A stretch of 64,000 nt of DNA from Herminiimonas arsenicoxydans (GTDB lineage: Bacteria; Pseudomonadota; Gammaproteobacteria; Burkholderiales; Burkholderiaceae_D): assembly GCA_000026125.1 (NCBI GenBank), contig CU207211.1, forward strand, positions 868,001 through 932,000, read 5' to 3'. Numbering within the stretch: the stretch's first letter is position 1; each line of letters begins with the position of its first letter. Below, piece after piece: positions 27,670 to 37,799 of this stretch. A program made the translations under genes and the position numbers. The notes under the pieces are model-generated. The model worked only from the letters and a program-made list of their open reading frames with translations, had not been told where the DNA came from and ran no database searches.

Positions 27670-29040
27670 TTAAGCCACCAGCAATTTCAGAACCAGTCCA
27701 ATAACAGCACTTGCCGCGATGACGTGAATAACATTGCGTTTGTAGCGAAGCAGCGCTACTGCTGCAATGACAACCATCAACGCGGCAACCCAATCGAAGG
27801 TGCCGGCAAATCCTTGCGGCCACAGGACGTGATAGGCAAAGAACACGGCCAGGTTGAGGATCACGCCGACCACGGCAGCGGTAATGCCAGTCAAGGGTGC
27901 TGTGAATTTCAGATTGCCATGCGTGGATTCGACTAATGGCCCGCCCGCCAGGATGAAGATGAACGATGGCAGGAAAGTGAACCATGTCACGAGTACGGCC
28001 GCAGTCGCGCCCGCCAGGAACTGCAAATCAGGGCCGAACACTGCCTGCACATAAGCACCGACAAAGCCGACAAACGCCACCACCATGATGAGCGGTCCCG
28101 GATTGGCTTCGCCCAGGGCCAGACCATCGATCATCTGGCTTGGCGTCAGCCAGTTGTAATGTCCGATCGCCCCCTGATAGATATAAGGCAGCACGGCATA
28201 GGCGCCACCGAAAGTCAGCAAGGCGGCTTTGGTGAAGAACCATCCCATTTGCGTCAAGGTGTGGTCCCAACCGAAGCGCAGCGTCAAGACCGCCATAGGT
28301 ACGCACCACAGCACGCCGCCTGCAGCCAGAATTTTCGTCAATCCAGACCAGCGAAATTGAGCGTGGTCAGGTGCAGGCGTATCGTCATCGACCAATGCCG
28401 GACCGTACGATTTATCGGTTTGCCCGTGACTCCCCCCGACAGTGAATTTATGCGGAATATAGCGAGCACCGAGATAGCCGATCAAGCCTGCCGTTGCGAC
28501 GATCACCGGGAAGGGGACATTCATCGCAAAAATGGCAACAAACGATGCGGCGGCAATTGCCCACATCAGATTATTTTTCAATGCGCGCGAACCGATGCGA
28601 TGAACCGCATGCACGACCACGGCTGTAATCGCCGGTTTGATACCGTAAAACAAACCGGCGATCAGAGGCACATGACCATAGGCGATATAGAGCCAGGACA
28701 GGGCGATTAAAAAAAACAGGGATGGCAGCACGAACAGCGCGCCAGCCGCAATACCGCCCCTGGTACGGTGCATCAGCCAACCCATATACGTTGCGAGTTG
28801 CTGCGCTTCCGGCCCCGGCAACAGCATGCAATAGTTCAGTGCATGTAGAAAGCGCCGCTCGCTGATCCAGCGCCGTTGTTCAACCAATTCTCTATGCATG
28901 AGCGCTATCTGCGCGGCGGGGCCGCCGAAACCGAGGAAACCAAGCTTGAGCCACAGCTGGAGTGCCTGCAAAAATGTCACTTGCTCAGGCCGTACATCGT
29001 CATCGATGTGCGCTGTCCTGCCGGGAGGGGGATTGCTCAT
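27670..29040 (-). CDS. chrA: Chromate transporter ChrA
   Basis: The 456-residue protein is the long two-domain form of the CHR family, with many membrane segments and the motifs GFGGPAAQIALMHRELVE and LPGPEAQQLATYMGWL in the first half and the GGAYAVLPYI and GLALGEANPGPLIM counterparts in the second. ChrA exports chromate from the cytosol using the membrane potential. Its start overlaps the stop of chrB by four bases (ATGA), so chrB and chrA are one operon. Confidence 0.95.
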   Translation of the reverse strand: MSNPPPGRTAHIDDDVRPEQVTFLQALQLWLKLGFLGFGGPAAQIALMHRELVEQRRWISERRFLHALNYCMLLPGPEAQQLATYMGWLMHRTRGGIAAGALFVLPSLFFLIALSWLYIAYGHVPLIAGLFYGIKPAITAVVVHAVHRIGSRALKNNLMWAIAAASFVAIFAMNVPFPVIVATAGLIGYLGARYIPHKFTVGGSHGQTDKSYGPALVDDDTPAPDHAQFRWSGLTKILAAGGVLWCVPMAVLTLRFGWDHTLTQMGWFFTKAALLTFGGAYAVLPYIYQGAIGHYNWLTPSQMIDGLALGEANPGPLIMVVAFVGFVGAYVQAVFGPDLQFLAGATAAVLVTWFTFLPSFIFILAGGPLVESTHGNLKFTAPLTGITAAVVGVILNLAVFFAYHVLWPQGFAGTFDWVAALMVVIAAVALLRYKRNVIHVIAASAVIGLVLKLLVA

Positions 29041-29969
29041 GCTGAAATGTCCTCTTCAAAAGCAGTCATCAGGCTGTCGAAAATGCCTGATGCGATCGTT
29101 AGCAACTGATCGTCGTCGGTAACGTTTAGGCGTATGCCTGCCAGCAAGCGTTCGATGCCGCTGGCTTCTGGTGGCTGTATGCCGCCAGCATCGATAAAGT
29201 GGACGATGTTGCCGAGCCGGCTGAGCGAAGGTGACTCCAGGCCGAAACTGGCCAGCAATGTTTCAAACGTCACCCTGGAACCGACATGAGAAAACCTGGC
29301 GCCGTCAAAGTCGAAACCCAAGGCGTCAGCCGGACAATCTGCGAATGAAGACAGCCACACAATGCGAGCTTCCGGATCGATAAAGCGACGTATCAGCCAG
29401 GCACTTGCCAGGCGATCCACCCAGGGGCGCGCACGCGTCGCCCAGATGCGTGCGCGATAATCGGCAAGCTGCAAACGTGGAATTTCTCCGGCAACGGAAT
29501 GTGGTTCATCCGGCGACAGGGCTCGCCTTGCGCTAGTTTCCAGTTCACGCAATGCGGCATGTGTCTGCTTTTGCGATTCACCGGAAAAGAAGTCAATCGC
29601 GTTCAATTGCTCAAAGGTCTTGAGTAACTTGCGCAGCTGTTTGAGTGTCTCTGCTGCTGTCTCGTCAGTAAGCGTGGCGCGCATATGCGCAATATCGGCT
29701 GACAGTGCGGCAAATTCTGCCGAGCGATCGAACAAGGCTGCGAACACTTCCTTTTCTGCGCGTGTGGGCAGCAAATAAGTCGTACCGCCATTACTGTTTA
29801 CATCCTCTGCAATGGTGGTCAGCGTTGCCATGCAATGATCTTTGTCCGGGAGCAGATAAACGCCATCGCGCAATACGGCGGCGCCGGACGCCTTGAGTGC
29901 GCGCCATGCACGCATCCGTACGGTAGCATTTTCGGTTGGCAAGGTAAGGATGAGTAGTATCCACTTCAT
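29037..29969 (-). CDS. chrB: Chromate resistance regulator ChrB
   Basis: The 310-residue protein starts MKWILLILTLPTENATVRMR and matches ChrB, the chromate-sensing regulatory protein found with chrA in many proteobacteria. It has the N-terminal helix-turn-helix-like region and a C-terminal ChrB domain with family sequence RARPWVDRLASAWLIRRFID. Overlap with chrA indicates cotranslation. A palindrome lies just upstream. Confidence 0.93.
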   Translation of the reverse strand: MKWILLILTLPTENATVRMRAWRALKASGAAVLRDGVYLLPDKDHCMATLTTIAEDVNSNGGTTYLLPTRAEKEVFAALFDRSAEFAALSADIAHMRATLTDETAAETLKQLRKLLKTFEQLNAIDFFSGESQKQTHAALRELETSARRALSPDEPHSVAGEIPRLQLADYRARIWATRARPWVDRLASAWLIRRFIDPEARIVWLSSFADCPADALGFDFDGARFSHVGSRVTFETLLASFGLESPSLSRLGNIVHFIDAGGIQPPEASGIERLLAGIRLNVTDDDQLLTIASGIFDSLMTAFEEDISA

Positions 29970-29974
29970 AATTT

Positions 29975-30008
29975 GTAGCGTTATCTATATTTATGTAGAT
30001 AACTCTAC
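29975..30008. promoter_or_regulatory. Palindrome upstream of chrB, candidate operator
   Basis: GTTATCTA (29980-29987) and TAGATAAC (29996-30003) form a perfect 8-base inverted repeat with 8-base spacing. The symmetry extends outward through GTAG (29975-29978) and CTAC (30005-30008) with one mismatch between. It sits 6-39 bases before the chrB start, where a repressor would block transcription. Confidence 0.6.
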
Positions 30009-30103
30009 TTTTTATTTTTATTATTGCAAGAAGATGTTGTGGGATTTCTATGGTGGCGACATGCAATACTTCATCGCGGCATGTGCAAATTTATGGAGAG
30101 AAA

Positions 30104-30454
30104 ATGGCCTGGATCATTACGAAATACCTGATTACTGCTGGTGTTGTGGTTCTTGTTTCGGAGTTGGCCAAGCGCAGCGATAAGCTGGGCGGCTTGATTG
30201 CCGCGTTGCCGATGATTACGGTGCTTACCTTGATCTGGCTGCATGTGGAAAAACAGCCCGAAGCGAAAGTGGCAAATCATGCCTGGTATACGTTTTGGTA
30301 CGTGGTGCCGACGCTGCCAATGTTTCTGATTTTCCCGCCACTATTGTCCCGCATAGGGTTCTGGCCTACGCTTCTCGCCTCTGTCGTGATTACCATCATC
30401 TGTTTTATTGTGTTTGCCCTGTTGATGCGTCGCTTTGGCGTTGAGCTTATGTAA
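30104..30454 (+). CDS. DUF3147 small membrane protein
   Basis: The start at 30104 follows GGAGAG. The 116-residue protein has about four hydrophobic segments with the family-like sequence SDKLGGLIAALPMITVLTLIWLHVE. DUF3147 members often accompany metal or ion transport genes, and this one is divergent from chrBA and could share its regulatory region. Function is not known. Confidence 0.75.
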   Translation: MAWIITKYLITAGVVVLVSELAKRSDKLGGLIAALPMITVLTLIWLHVEKQPEAKVANHAWYTFWYVVPTLPMFLIFPPLLSRIGFWPTLLASVVITIICFIVFALLMRRFGVELM

Positions 30455-30850
30455 TTCATTGCGCCTCCCGCCTTTTCTTGCTCGGGCCTTCTATCGGTTT
30501 GCAGTTGCGCGCAGAAGTCGAATACCGCTTCCCCTTGCGCACTTGCCGCAACATGGCCAAGGCGGATGCAGTCTTCTGTATCCGGCGGCCTGTCGCCGGC
30601 AACCCCCTCTGTTTGATAGCCATGCCACGGATGTCAGGCGTGTCGTCGATTTCATGAGCGGAAGTGATTTCCTGGACGAGTGGCTGATCAGGCAAGATTT
30701 ATTATTTATTTGATATCATATCGTTGCTGTGCAGCAGGCATTTCAAGCTATATTAGACGGGACGGCAAGCAGACTAATAGTTGCTTAAAATTAACTAAAG
30801 CAATCTTTTTGCAAGAAAATCCGGCGTGCCTGTTGCCGCTTTGAATCGAC
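30455..30850. other. Gene-free interval before the large sensor kinase
   Basis: Frames on both strands between 30456 and 30700 lack ribosome sites and family features. A small dyad TTGCTT (30781-30786) and AAGCAA (30798-30803) lies about 50 bases before the GTG start of the next gene and may be part of its promoter region. Confidence 0.5.
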
Positions 30851-33800
30851 GTGGAGCATCAAATCAAACTCCGACTATCCTCAACCCGGGCACCATTGGC
30901 GACACGATCCGAGCCGTCGAAAACCAGCTTGCATCGCGCCATGTTTTTTCGCCGGACTCTTGCTTCCGACGGACAAGTACCTGCTGGCGACAATGCGTAT
31001 GACCTGACGGCGGCACTGACCCTGATTGCATCCTTGATACGTGCCCTGAGTGAAGTGCACCAACGCACGGAATTGCATCAGGCACTGTGTCTGGCGAATG
31101 TGCGCCTGCTGTCGGACGGTTCGGTTGAATTGCGCAACGACGCAACGGTGCCGCTGGCGTACAGTTCGCCGGAACAAACCGGTCGCATGAACCGCCAAGT
31201 GGATTATCGCAGCGACTATTATTCGCTTGGAATCGTGCTGTATGAATTGCTGAGCGGCCAGCTTCCTTTCGAATCCGACAGCGTGATGGAGCTGGTGCAT
31301 AGCCACATCGCAAAAAAACCGCTGCCGCCTGGCCGCTTCAATCCAGTGATTCCCGACACGCTGGGCAATATCGTTCTCAAGCTGCTGGCAAAAAATGCCG
31401 AGGATCGCTACCAGAGCCTGGAGGGTTTGCTCAGCGATATTGAACACTGTCGCTCCGCATTGGCTCACACCGGCATTATTGAACCGTTCGTACTGGCGCA
31501 GCACGACGCATGCGATCGCCTGCAGATTTCCCAGAAACTGTATGGGCGAGATGATGAGTACAACTGCCTGCTGAGTGCGTTCAAACGGGTCGCCACGGGC
31601 GGCGCCGAATTACTGCTGGTAAACGGCTATGCGGGCATCGGCAAATCCTCGCTGGTGAATGAAATTCACAAACCGGTAGCGGTGCAGGGCGGTTATTTCA
31701 TTTCGGGGAAATTCGACCAGTTCAAACGTACGATTCCGTATTCGGCATTGAATCAGGCCTTTCGCGAATTGATGCGGCAAATCCTGACCGAAAATGAAAG
31801 CCGGATTGCCGAATGGCGCACCAAACTGCTGAGAGCGCTGGGCCCCAACGGACAGTTGATCATCGAGGCGATTCCTGAACTGGAATTCATTATCGGGCGG
31901 CAGCCTCAGGTTCCGCTGCTGGGCGCCACACGCAACGGCTTCAATTATGTAATGCTCAATTTCGTTAGCGTATTTACGCAGAGCGACCATCCTGTTGTGC
32001 TGTTTCTCGACGATTTGCAATGGGCGGATGCCGCTTCGCTGAAACTCATCACGCTGTTGATGAAGGATCTGGACGATCCCTGCCTGCTCCTGATCGGCGC
32101 TTATCGCGACAACGAAGTCGATACCGCGCATCCGCTGAATCTGACGCTTGATGTGATACGCAAGCATGCCGCTGTCACGAAAGTGGAAGTGAGCCCGCTG
32201 CAGGAAGACAGCATCGAAGAACTGGTGGCCGATACGCTCAAGCGCGATGTGCATGAAACTCGCTCGCTGGCGCAACTGATTTATCGCAAGACGTTCGGCA
32301 ATCCATTTTTTATCGGGCAGTTCATCAAGAGCCTGCGCAGCGACGGCCTGTTGTGGTTTGAAAACGGAGCGTGGCATTGGGATATCGTGCAAATTCAGTC
32401 ATTGAATATCACCGACAACGTGGTGGATTTGCTGACCAGGGAATTGCACCGTCTGCCGCAGGCAACGCAAAGCCTGCTGACGATCGCAGCCTGTATCGGC
32501 AACCGTTTCGATTTGCAAACGCTGGAAACGGTGAGTAAAAAATCGCAGCAGGAGATCAGCGAGTTATTGCACGATGCACTGCAAACCGGTTTGATTGTTC
32601 CGGCAGAGCATATCGCTGCGGCAGTCACGCTGGTACCTTGTTCCTATCAGTTCCAGCACGACAGGGTGCAGCAGGCGGCGTATGAAGGCATAGCCAGACA
32701 CGAAGCCGATGCCGTGCATCTGAAAATAGGCCGCCTGCTGCTGCATAGTTTGACGGCGGCGGAAAGGGAAGAATGTATTTTCGATATCGTCGATCACCTG
32801 AACCAGGGCTGTGCATTGTTGACGCAGCAGCAGGAAAAGGACGAGCTGGCCAGGTTGAATTTGCTGGCAGCGAAAAAAGCGCGCAAATCGGCCGCCTTCG
32901 ATGTGCACTGCGAGTGCATCGAGATTGCCGACAAATTCGGCAGTGTGGAGGATTGGAGCAAAAAGCCGGATTTCATGCACGAGTTGTACATGGAGTGGAT
33001 CAACGTTGCCTTTACCCGCGCCGATTATCGCGAAATGGAAAGGCTGTGCCAGATCGTCTGCGAAAAAAGCGCAACGCCGCATGACATCATCGCTGCCAAG
33101 GATTACCTGATTCGCTGTTACGGTGCAATTTACAAACCGCAGGAATTGATGAAAACAGGAATCGGGATGCTGGAAATTTCCGGCATCAGCTTGCCTGCCA
33201 ACTTGAGCGAAAAACATATACGGCTGGCGCGCCTCAAGCTCCAGCTGGCCTTGCGCGGCAGAGATCCGCTGGAGCTGGCGGATCTGCCGCCGGCGACCGA
33301 CCCGCAATATCTATTGCAACTGCATGCAACGACGGCTTTTCTGGGTTACGGCTTTACCTATCTGGCGGACTCGAATGTCGTGTTGTGGGTCGCGCTGGAA
33401 ATCGTGCGTCGTTCGATTCAATACGGTTCGTCGCCGCATGCTGCTTATGCGTATGCAGTATGGGCCCGTACGCTGGTGGGAAAACTGGGGAAGGCCGATG
33501 CAGGCTATAAATTCGGTAAGGTGGCGGCGCAGCTTGGCGGACATAAGCGCCTGCTGGGCGCAGTCGGTATTTTTCACGGCATCATCCGCCACCATCGCGA
33601 ACATTTGCGTCTGTCGCTGGAACCGTTGCTGGATACCTATACCAGAGCGATGGAAATCGGCGACAGGCCTGGCGCCATGGTTGCGCTGTCGTTCTCGGAT
33701 GCGATCCGCTTTCAGTCGGGCGGCAATGTGCAGGATGCGCTGGCGACCATGCGCAAGGATCTGGATATCTATCGCAAGATGGATTATGCCGCGCTGCTCG

Positions 33801-35929
33801 GCGTGATGATTCCGTGGGCGCTGCTTTTTTCGCGGTTGACCGGCGAGTCTGTCGTCGATATCACACAGGGACGCGAGCAGGAAGACTACGTGCAGGCGCG
33901 CAAAATGGCTGCCGATCCGTGGGGTGTTTTTTACGTGCGGTCGATACAGGCGATAGGCGAATATTATTTCGGCGAATTCGCCAGTGCGCAGCGGCACGCC
34001 CAGGAAGCGATCGCCTTGCCGGGTTTTGATTTCGGCACGCCATCGTCAGGATTTCTATTGTGGATACATGCGCTGGCCGAGTTGGCGCAGTGCCATCCGC
34101 ACGACGCGGGCACTGCGCGCGTGCTGGCCAGTGTGCAGCGCATGCAGCGTCGCTTCAAACCGTGGGCCCAGCATGCACCGATGAATTACCGGCACAAATG
34201 GCAATTGGTCGAAGCCGAACGTTATCGTGTGGCCGGTAAAAACAGGCGCGCCGAGCAATGTTACGAGCTGGCGATCAAGGGAGCGCGCGAGCATGGTTTT
34301 ACCGGCGATGAAGCCTTGTCGCACGAACTGGCAGGGAAGTTTTATCTGGCTCAGTCTAAGGAGATCAATGCACGCATGCATCTGGAACAGGCGCATGCCG
34401 GATACGAGGAATGGGGTGGATTTGCCAAGGCTCTGCAACTGGAAGCGGCTTATCCTGTCTTGCTGACGCGCGTGATGGCCCGCAAACGTGTCGGCAGCCG
34501 CGGCCTGGCCGAAGCGCACGAACGGCAGGTGGATATACAGACGGTCATTCGTGCATCGCAAGCGCTGTCGGGAGAAATTCAAATCGACAAGCTGCTGGCC
34601 AAGCTGATGAATTTGCTGATCGAAAATGCCGGTGCGCAAAAAGGGGCTTTGCTGGCAATCGAGCACGGCCGTTTGTACGTGCAGGCGGAAATCAACGCCG
34701 ATACCATCACCCTGCAGCATGGAATGGCGTTAGAAAAAAGCACGCACCTGGCGCTGGCGGTGATCAACTATGTCAAACGCACCGGTGAAAAAGTCGTGCT
34801 GGGCGATGCGTTGAACGACAGCCAGTTCAACGGCGACCCTTACATTGCGCGCGAGCATCCGAAATCGATACTGTGTCTGCCGCTGCATAAACAGGGCCAG
34901 CTGGTTGGCATCCTGTATATGGAAAACAATCTGGCCATCGATGCATTCACGGCCGAACATGCGGATCTGCTGCAGATCTTGTCGACGCAGATTGCGATCT
35001 CGCTGGAGAATGCCGGCTTGTACAACGACCTCGAACAAAAAATAGAAGCACGCACGCAGGCGCTGAGTCAGAAAAATGCCGAGCTGCACACTACGCTGAA
35101 CTCATTGCGGCAAACGCAAAAGCAATTGGTGGAATCGGCCAAGCTGGCTTCACTGGGACAGCTGGTGGCGGGCGTAGCGCATGAAATCAATACGCCGGTC
35201 GGCGTCAGCATGACCAGCGCTTCGACGCTGGCGGAAGAAACCACGCGCCTGAAAACGCTGTTCCAGAGTGGCGAGATGAAACGCTCGGATCTGGATACCT
35301 ATGTCGGCACCGCCGCCACCATCAGCAAGCTCCTGCTGTCGAATATGGAACGCGCTGCCACACTGATACAAAGTTTCAAGGATGTGGCGGTGGATCAGGC
35401 CAGCGAAGAGCGGCGCATTTTTCGCCTGAAAATGTATATCGATGAAGTCCTGTCGAATCTGAGTCCGATGCTGCGTCGTTCCGAACACCGGATGACGGTC
35501 GATTGCGAAGAGACGCTGGAGATCGATACTTATCCCGGCGCGCTGGCGCAAATCATCACCAACTTTGTGATGAATGCATTACTGCATGCGTTCCCTGATG
35601 ACGTATCGGGCGAAATGCTGATAGTGGTGCGCAATGTATATGCAAAAGGAATGGAAACCGATTTGATCGAATTGCGTTTCTCCGATAATGGCATCGGCAT
35701 CCCGCAAAAGAATCTGACAAAAATATTCGATCCGTTTTTTACCACCATGCGCGGTAGCGGCGGTAGCGGGCTGGGTTTGAACATCATTCACAATCTGGTG
35801 ACTGGCAGCCTGCAGGGACAGATTAGCGTAGAAAGCCAGATGGGCGACGGCACCACCTTCATCGTGCGTTTTCCACGCAATCCGTCTGCTGCAGTGCCTG
35901 CAGCGCAAGCCGTGTTGCGCAAGGCCTAG
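30851..35929 (+). CDS. Giant sensor histidine kinase: pseudokinase, AAA ATPase, GAF, HisKA-HATPase
   Basis: Starting at a GTG, the 1692-residue protein has a shortened protein-kinase C-lobe at about 50-205 ([35 protein letters not shown]) that lacks the ATP-binding N-lobe, HRD and DFG motifs. An AAA/STAND ATPase follows (P-loop GYAGIGKSS near 258, Walker [11 protein letters not shown] near 383), then helical repeats to about 1130, a GAF region near 1230-1390, HisKA (His1444 in GVAHEINTP) and HATPase ([27 protein letters not shown]). Full relatives carry an active-looking N-terminal kinase, so here that part is degenerate. A hybrid kinase gene follows after 8 bases. Confidence 0.88.
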   Translation: MEHQIKLRLSSTRAPLATRSEPSKTSLHRAMFFRRTLASDGQVPAGDNAYDLTAALTLIASLIRALSEVHQRTELHQALCLANVRLLSDGSVELRNDATVPLAYSSPEQTGRMNRQVDYRSDYYSLGIVLYELLSGQLPFESDSVMELVHSHIAKKPLPPGRFNPVIPDTLGNIVLKLLAKNAEDRYQSLEGLLSDIEHCRSALAHTGIIEPFVLAQHDACDRLQISQKLYGRDDEYNCLLSAFKRVATGGAELLLVNGYAGIGKSSLVNEIHKPVAVQGGYFISGKFDQFKRTIPYSALNQAFRELMRQILTENESRIAEWRTKLLRALGPNGQLIIEAIPELEFIIGRQPQVPLLGATRNGFNYVMLNFVSVFTQSDHPVVLFLDDLQWADAASLKLITLLMKDLDDPCLLLIGAYRDNEVDTAHPLNLTLDVIRKHAAVTKVEVSPLQEDSIEELVADTLKRDVHETRSLAQLIYRKTFGNPFFIGQFIKSLRSDGLLWFENGAWHWDIVQIQSLNITDNVVDLLTRELHRLPQATQSLLTIAACIGNRFDLQTLETVSKKSQQEISELLHDALQTGLIVPAEHIAAAVTLVPCSYQFQHDRVQQAAYEGIARHEADAVHLKIGRLLLHSLTAAEREECIFDIVDHLNQGCALLTQQQEKDELARLNLLAAKKARKSAAFDVHCECIEIADKFGSVEDWSKKPDFMHELYMEWINVAFTRADYREMERLCQIVCEKSATPHDIIAAKDYLIRCYGAIYKPQELMKTGIGMLEISGISLPANLSEKHIRLARLKLQLALRGRDPLELADLPPATDPQYLLQLHATTAFLGYGFTYLADSNVVLWVALEIVRRSIQYGSSPHAAYAYAVWARTLVGKLGKADAGYKFGKVAAQLGGHKRLLGAVGIFHGIIRHHREHLRLSLEPLLDTYTRAMEIGDRPGAMVALSFSDAIRFQSGGNVQDALATMRKDLDIYRKMDYAALLGVMIPWALLFSRLTGESVVDITQGREQEDYVQARKMAADPWGVFYVRSIQAIGEYYFGEFASAQRHAQEAIALPGFDFGTPSSGFLLWIHALAELAQCHPHDAGTARVLASVQRMQRRFKPWAQHAPMNYRHKWQLVEAERYRVAGKNRRAEQCYELAIKGAREHGFTGDEALSHELAGKFYLAQSKEINARMHLEQAHAGYEEWGGFAKALQLEAAYPVLLTRVMARKRVGSRGLAEAHERQVDIQTVIRASQALSGEIQIDKLLAKLMNLLIENAGAQKGALLAIEHGRLYVQAEINADTITLQHGMALEKSTHLALAVINYVKRTGEKVVLGDALNDSQFNGDPYIAREHPKSILCLPLHKQGQLVGILYMENNLAIDAFTAEHADLLQILSTQIAISLENAGLYNDLEQKIEARTQALSQKNAELHTTLNSLRQTQKQLVESAKLASLGQLVAGVAHEINTPVGVSMTSASTLAEETTRLKTLFQSGEMKRSDLDTYVGTAATISKLLLSNMERAATLIQSFKDVAVDQASEERRIFRLKMYIDEVLSNLSPMLRRSEHRMTVDCEETLEIDTYPGALAQIITNFVMNALLHAFPDDVSGEMLIVVRNVYAKGMETDLIELRFSDNGIGIPQKNLTKIFDPFFTTMRGSGGSGLGLNIIHNLVTGSLQGQISVESQMGDGTTFIVRFPRNPSAAVPAAQAVLRKA

Positions 35930-35937
35930 GACCCATC

Positions 35938-37620
35938 ATGTTTGAGGATTTTGTCTTCGCGCCGGAAAAGGAAAACGGGCACGACAGCAGCGAGCCGGGC
36001 TGGAAAATCCTGATCGCCGATGATGAAGAAGAAGTGCATCAGGTGACTGCAGTTGCGATGATCGATGTGCAGTTTAAGGGGCGCAAGCTGGAATTCCTGC
36101 ACGCATATTCTGCCGGTGAAGCACGCGCCATGCTAGCGGCAGATCGCGACATTGCGATTATTTTGCTCGATGTGGTGATGGAAGAAGACGATGCAGGTTT
36201 GAAGCTGGTGCGTCATATTCGCGAGCAAATGAACAATCGGCGGGTGCGTATCGTCCTGCGCACCGGGCAGCCGGGACAGGCGCCGGAGCGTGATGTGGTC
36301 GTCGACTACGACATCAATGATTACAAATCCAAAACCGAATTGACGCGACAGAAGCTGCTGACCTGCATTATTTCTGCCTTGCGTTCTTACGACGATATTG
36401 TCGCACTGGAAAATCTCAGCCGTGATCTGGAACGGCAGGTCCTTGAGCGCACGCACGATTTATCGCTGGCGAAAAATGAGGCGGAAGCGGCGAATCGCGC
36501 AAAATCGGAATTCCTGGCCGTGATGAGCCATGAAATCCGCACGCCCATGAACGGCATGCTGGGCATGATGCAACTCGCCCTGGCGCAGGCTTCGGATGTT
36601 GAGCAGCGCGAGTATCTGGAAACCGCACAGTATTCAGCCGAAGCCTTGCTGACCATCCTGAACGACATACTGGATTTCTCCAAACTGGAATCGGGCCATC
36701 TGGAATTCGAAGCGGTCACTTTTGATTTGCCCAAGGCGGTCGACAGCGTCATCGAATTGATGAGTGCCAGAATGCAAGGGGCGGCCTTGTCGCTCAACGC
36801 AGAGTGTGACGCCGATCTGCCGCGCTTGCTGACGGGCGACGTCGGACGTTTGCGTCAGGTCTTGTTGAACCTGATCGGCAATGCGCTGAAATTTACCGAG
36901 CAAGGCAGCGTGACGCTGAAAATCGAACGGCTTCCCGCAAGCGGTACGCAGATACCGTTGCGCTTTACCGTGATCGACAGCGGCATCGGCATCACAGCGG
37001 AAGAGCAGACACGTTTGTTCCAGTCCTTTTCTCAAGCCGATCATTCGATTTCCCGGCGTTTCGGCGGCACCGGTCTCGGCCTTTCCATCTGCAAGAAAAT
37101 CGTCGAGATGCAGCGTGGCTGCATCGGCGTTGAAAGTACGCCGGGCGAGGGTAGTCGTTTTTGGTTCGAGTTGACGTTTGTTCCGGCGCCTGAGCCCGGG
37201 GAAAAGTCTGACATCATAGTTGCTCCAGCCTTGCCGGCAAGCCGTACATTGCATATCTTGCTGGCAGAAGATAATGAGATCAATCAAAAGGTCGTGGTCG
37301 CATTATTGAAAAAATCCGGCCATACGGTGCAGATTGCACAGAATGGTCGCGAAGCCGTGCTCGCCGTACAGCAAGGCGTATTCGATGTCATCCTGATGGA
37401 TATGCACATGCCGGAAATGGATGGACTGGCCGCCACGCGCGCGATTCGCGGCATGCCGGCACCAGCTTGCAGCCTGCCTATCGTCGCGCTGACGGCAGCC
37501 GTCACCTTGTCAGATATACAAACCTGCATGGATGCGGGGATGAATTATTTCCTTGCCAAACCGTTCAGAATCGAGCGTCTCAACGGCATTTTGCAGGAAT
37601 TATTCAGCGTCAAAGCGTAA
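35938..37620 (+). CDS. Hybrid histidine kinase REC-HisKA-HATPase-REC
   Basis: The 560-residue protein has no membrane segment. An N-terminal receiver ([12 protein letters not shown], Asp79 in [11 protein letters not shown]) resembles those found before DUF3369. A HisKA domain follows with His198 in [15 protein letters not shown], then HATPase ([37 protein letters not shown]) and a C-terminal receiver ([12 protein letters not shown], Asp488 in [12 protein letters not shown]). It is 8 bases after the giant kinase gene, so it probably takes phosphate or input from it. The output partner is not identified. Confidence 0.93.
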   Translation: MFEDFVFAPEKENGHDSSEPGWKILIADDEEEVHQVTAVAMIDVQFKGRKLEFLHAYSAGEARAMLAADRDIAIILLDVVMEEDDAGLKLVRHIREQMNNRRVRIVLRTGQPGQAPERDVVVDYDINDYKSKTELTRQKLLTCIISALRSYDDIVALENLSRDLERQVLERTHDLSLAKNEAEAANRAKSEFLAVMSHEIRTPMNGMLGMMQLALAQASDVEQREYLETAQYSAEALLTILNDILDFSKLESGHLEFEAVTFDLPKAVDSVIELMSARMQGAALSLNAECDADLPRLLTGDVGRLRQVLLNLIGNALKFTEQGSVTLKIERLPASGTQIPLRFTVIDSGIGITAEEQTRLFQSFSQADHSISRRFGGTGLGLSICKKIVEMQRGCIGVESTPGEGSRFWFELTFVPAPEPGEKSDIIVAPALPASRTLHILLAEDNEINQKVVVALLKKSGHTVQIAQNGREAVLAVQQGVFDVILMDMHMPEMDGLAATRAIRGMPAPACSLPIVALTAAVTLSDIQTCMDAGMNYFLAKPFRIERLNGILQELFSVKA

Positions 37621-37799
37621 CAAACGCTTCCGATTGGTTCTTGAGCAAGCCTGTGGCGGCCCGCCATATCGCGGAAGTGACGGTATTTCTTACCTCTTTT
37701 TCAAGCCTGATTTATACCCCATCCCTTGATAATGCCTATTAAGAAACTCCGACTGGCGTAAGCAAACGCGAGCGGAATTGACCTTCAAGAGGATCCTCG

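Noticed and set aside
30456..30695. Minus-strand frame of 79 codons before the giant kinase
   Set aside because: No ribosome site, no recognisable family and no supporting context.
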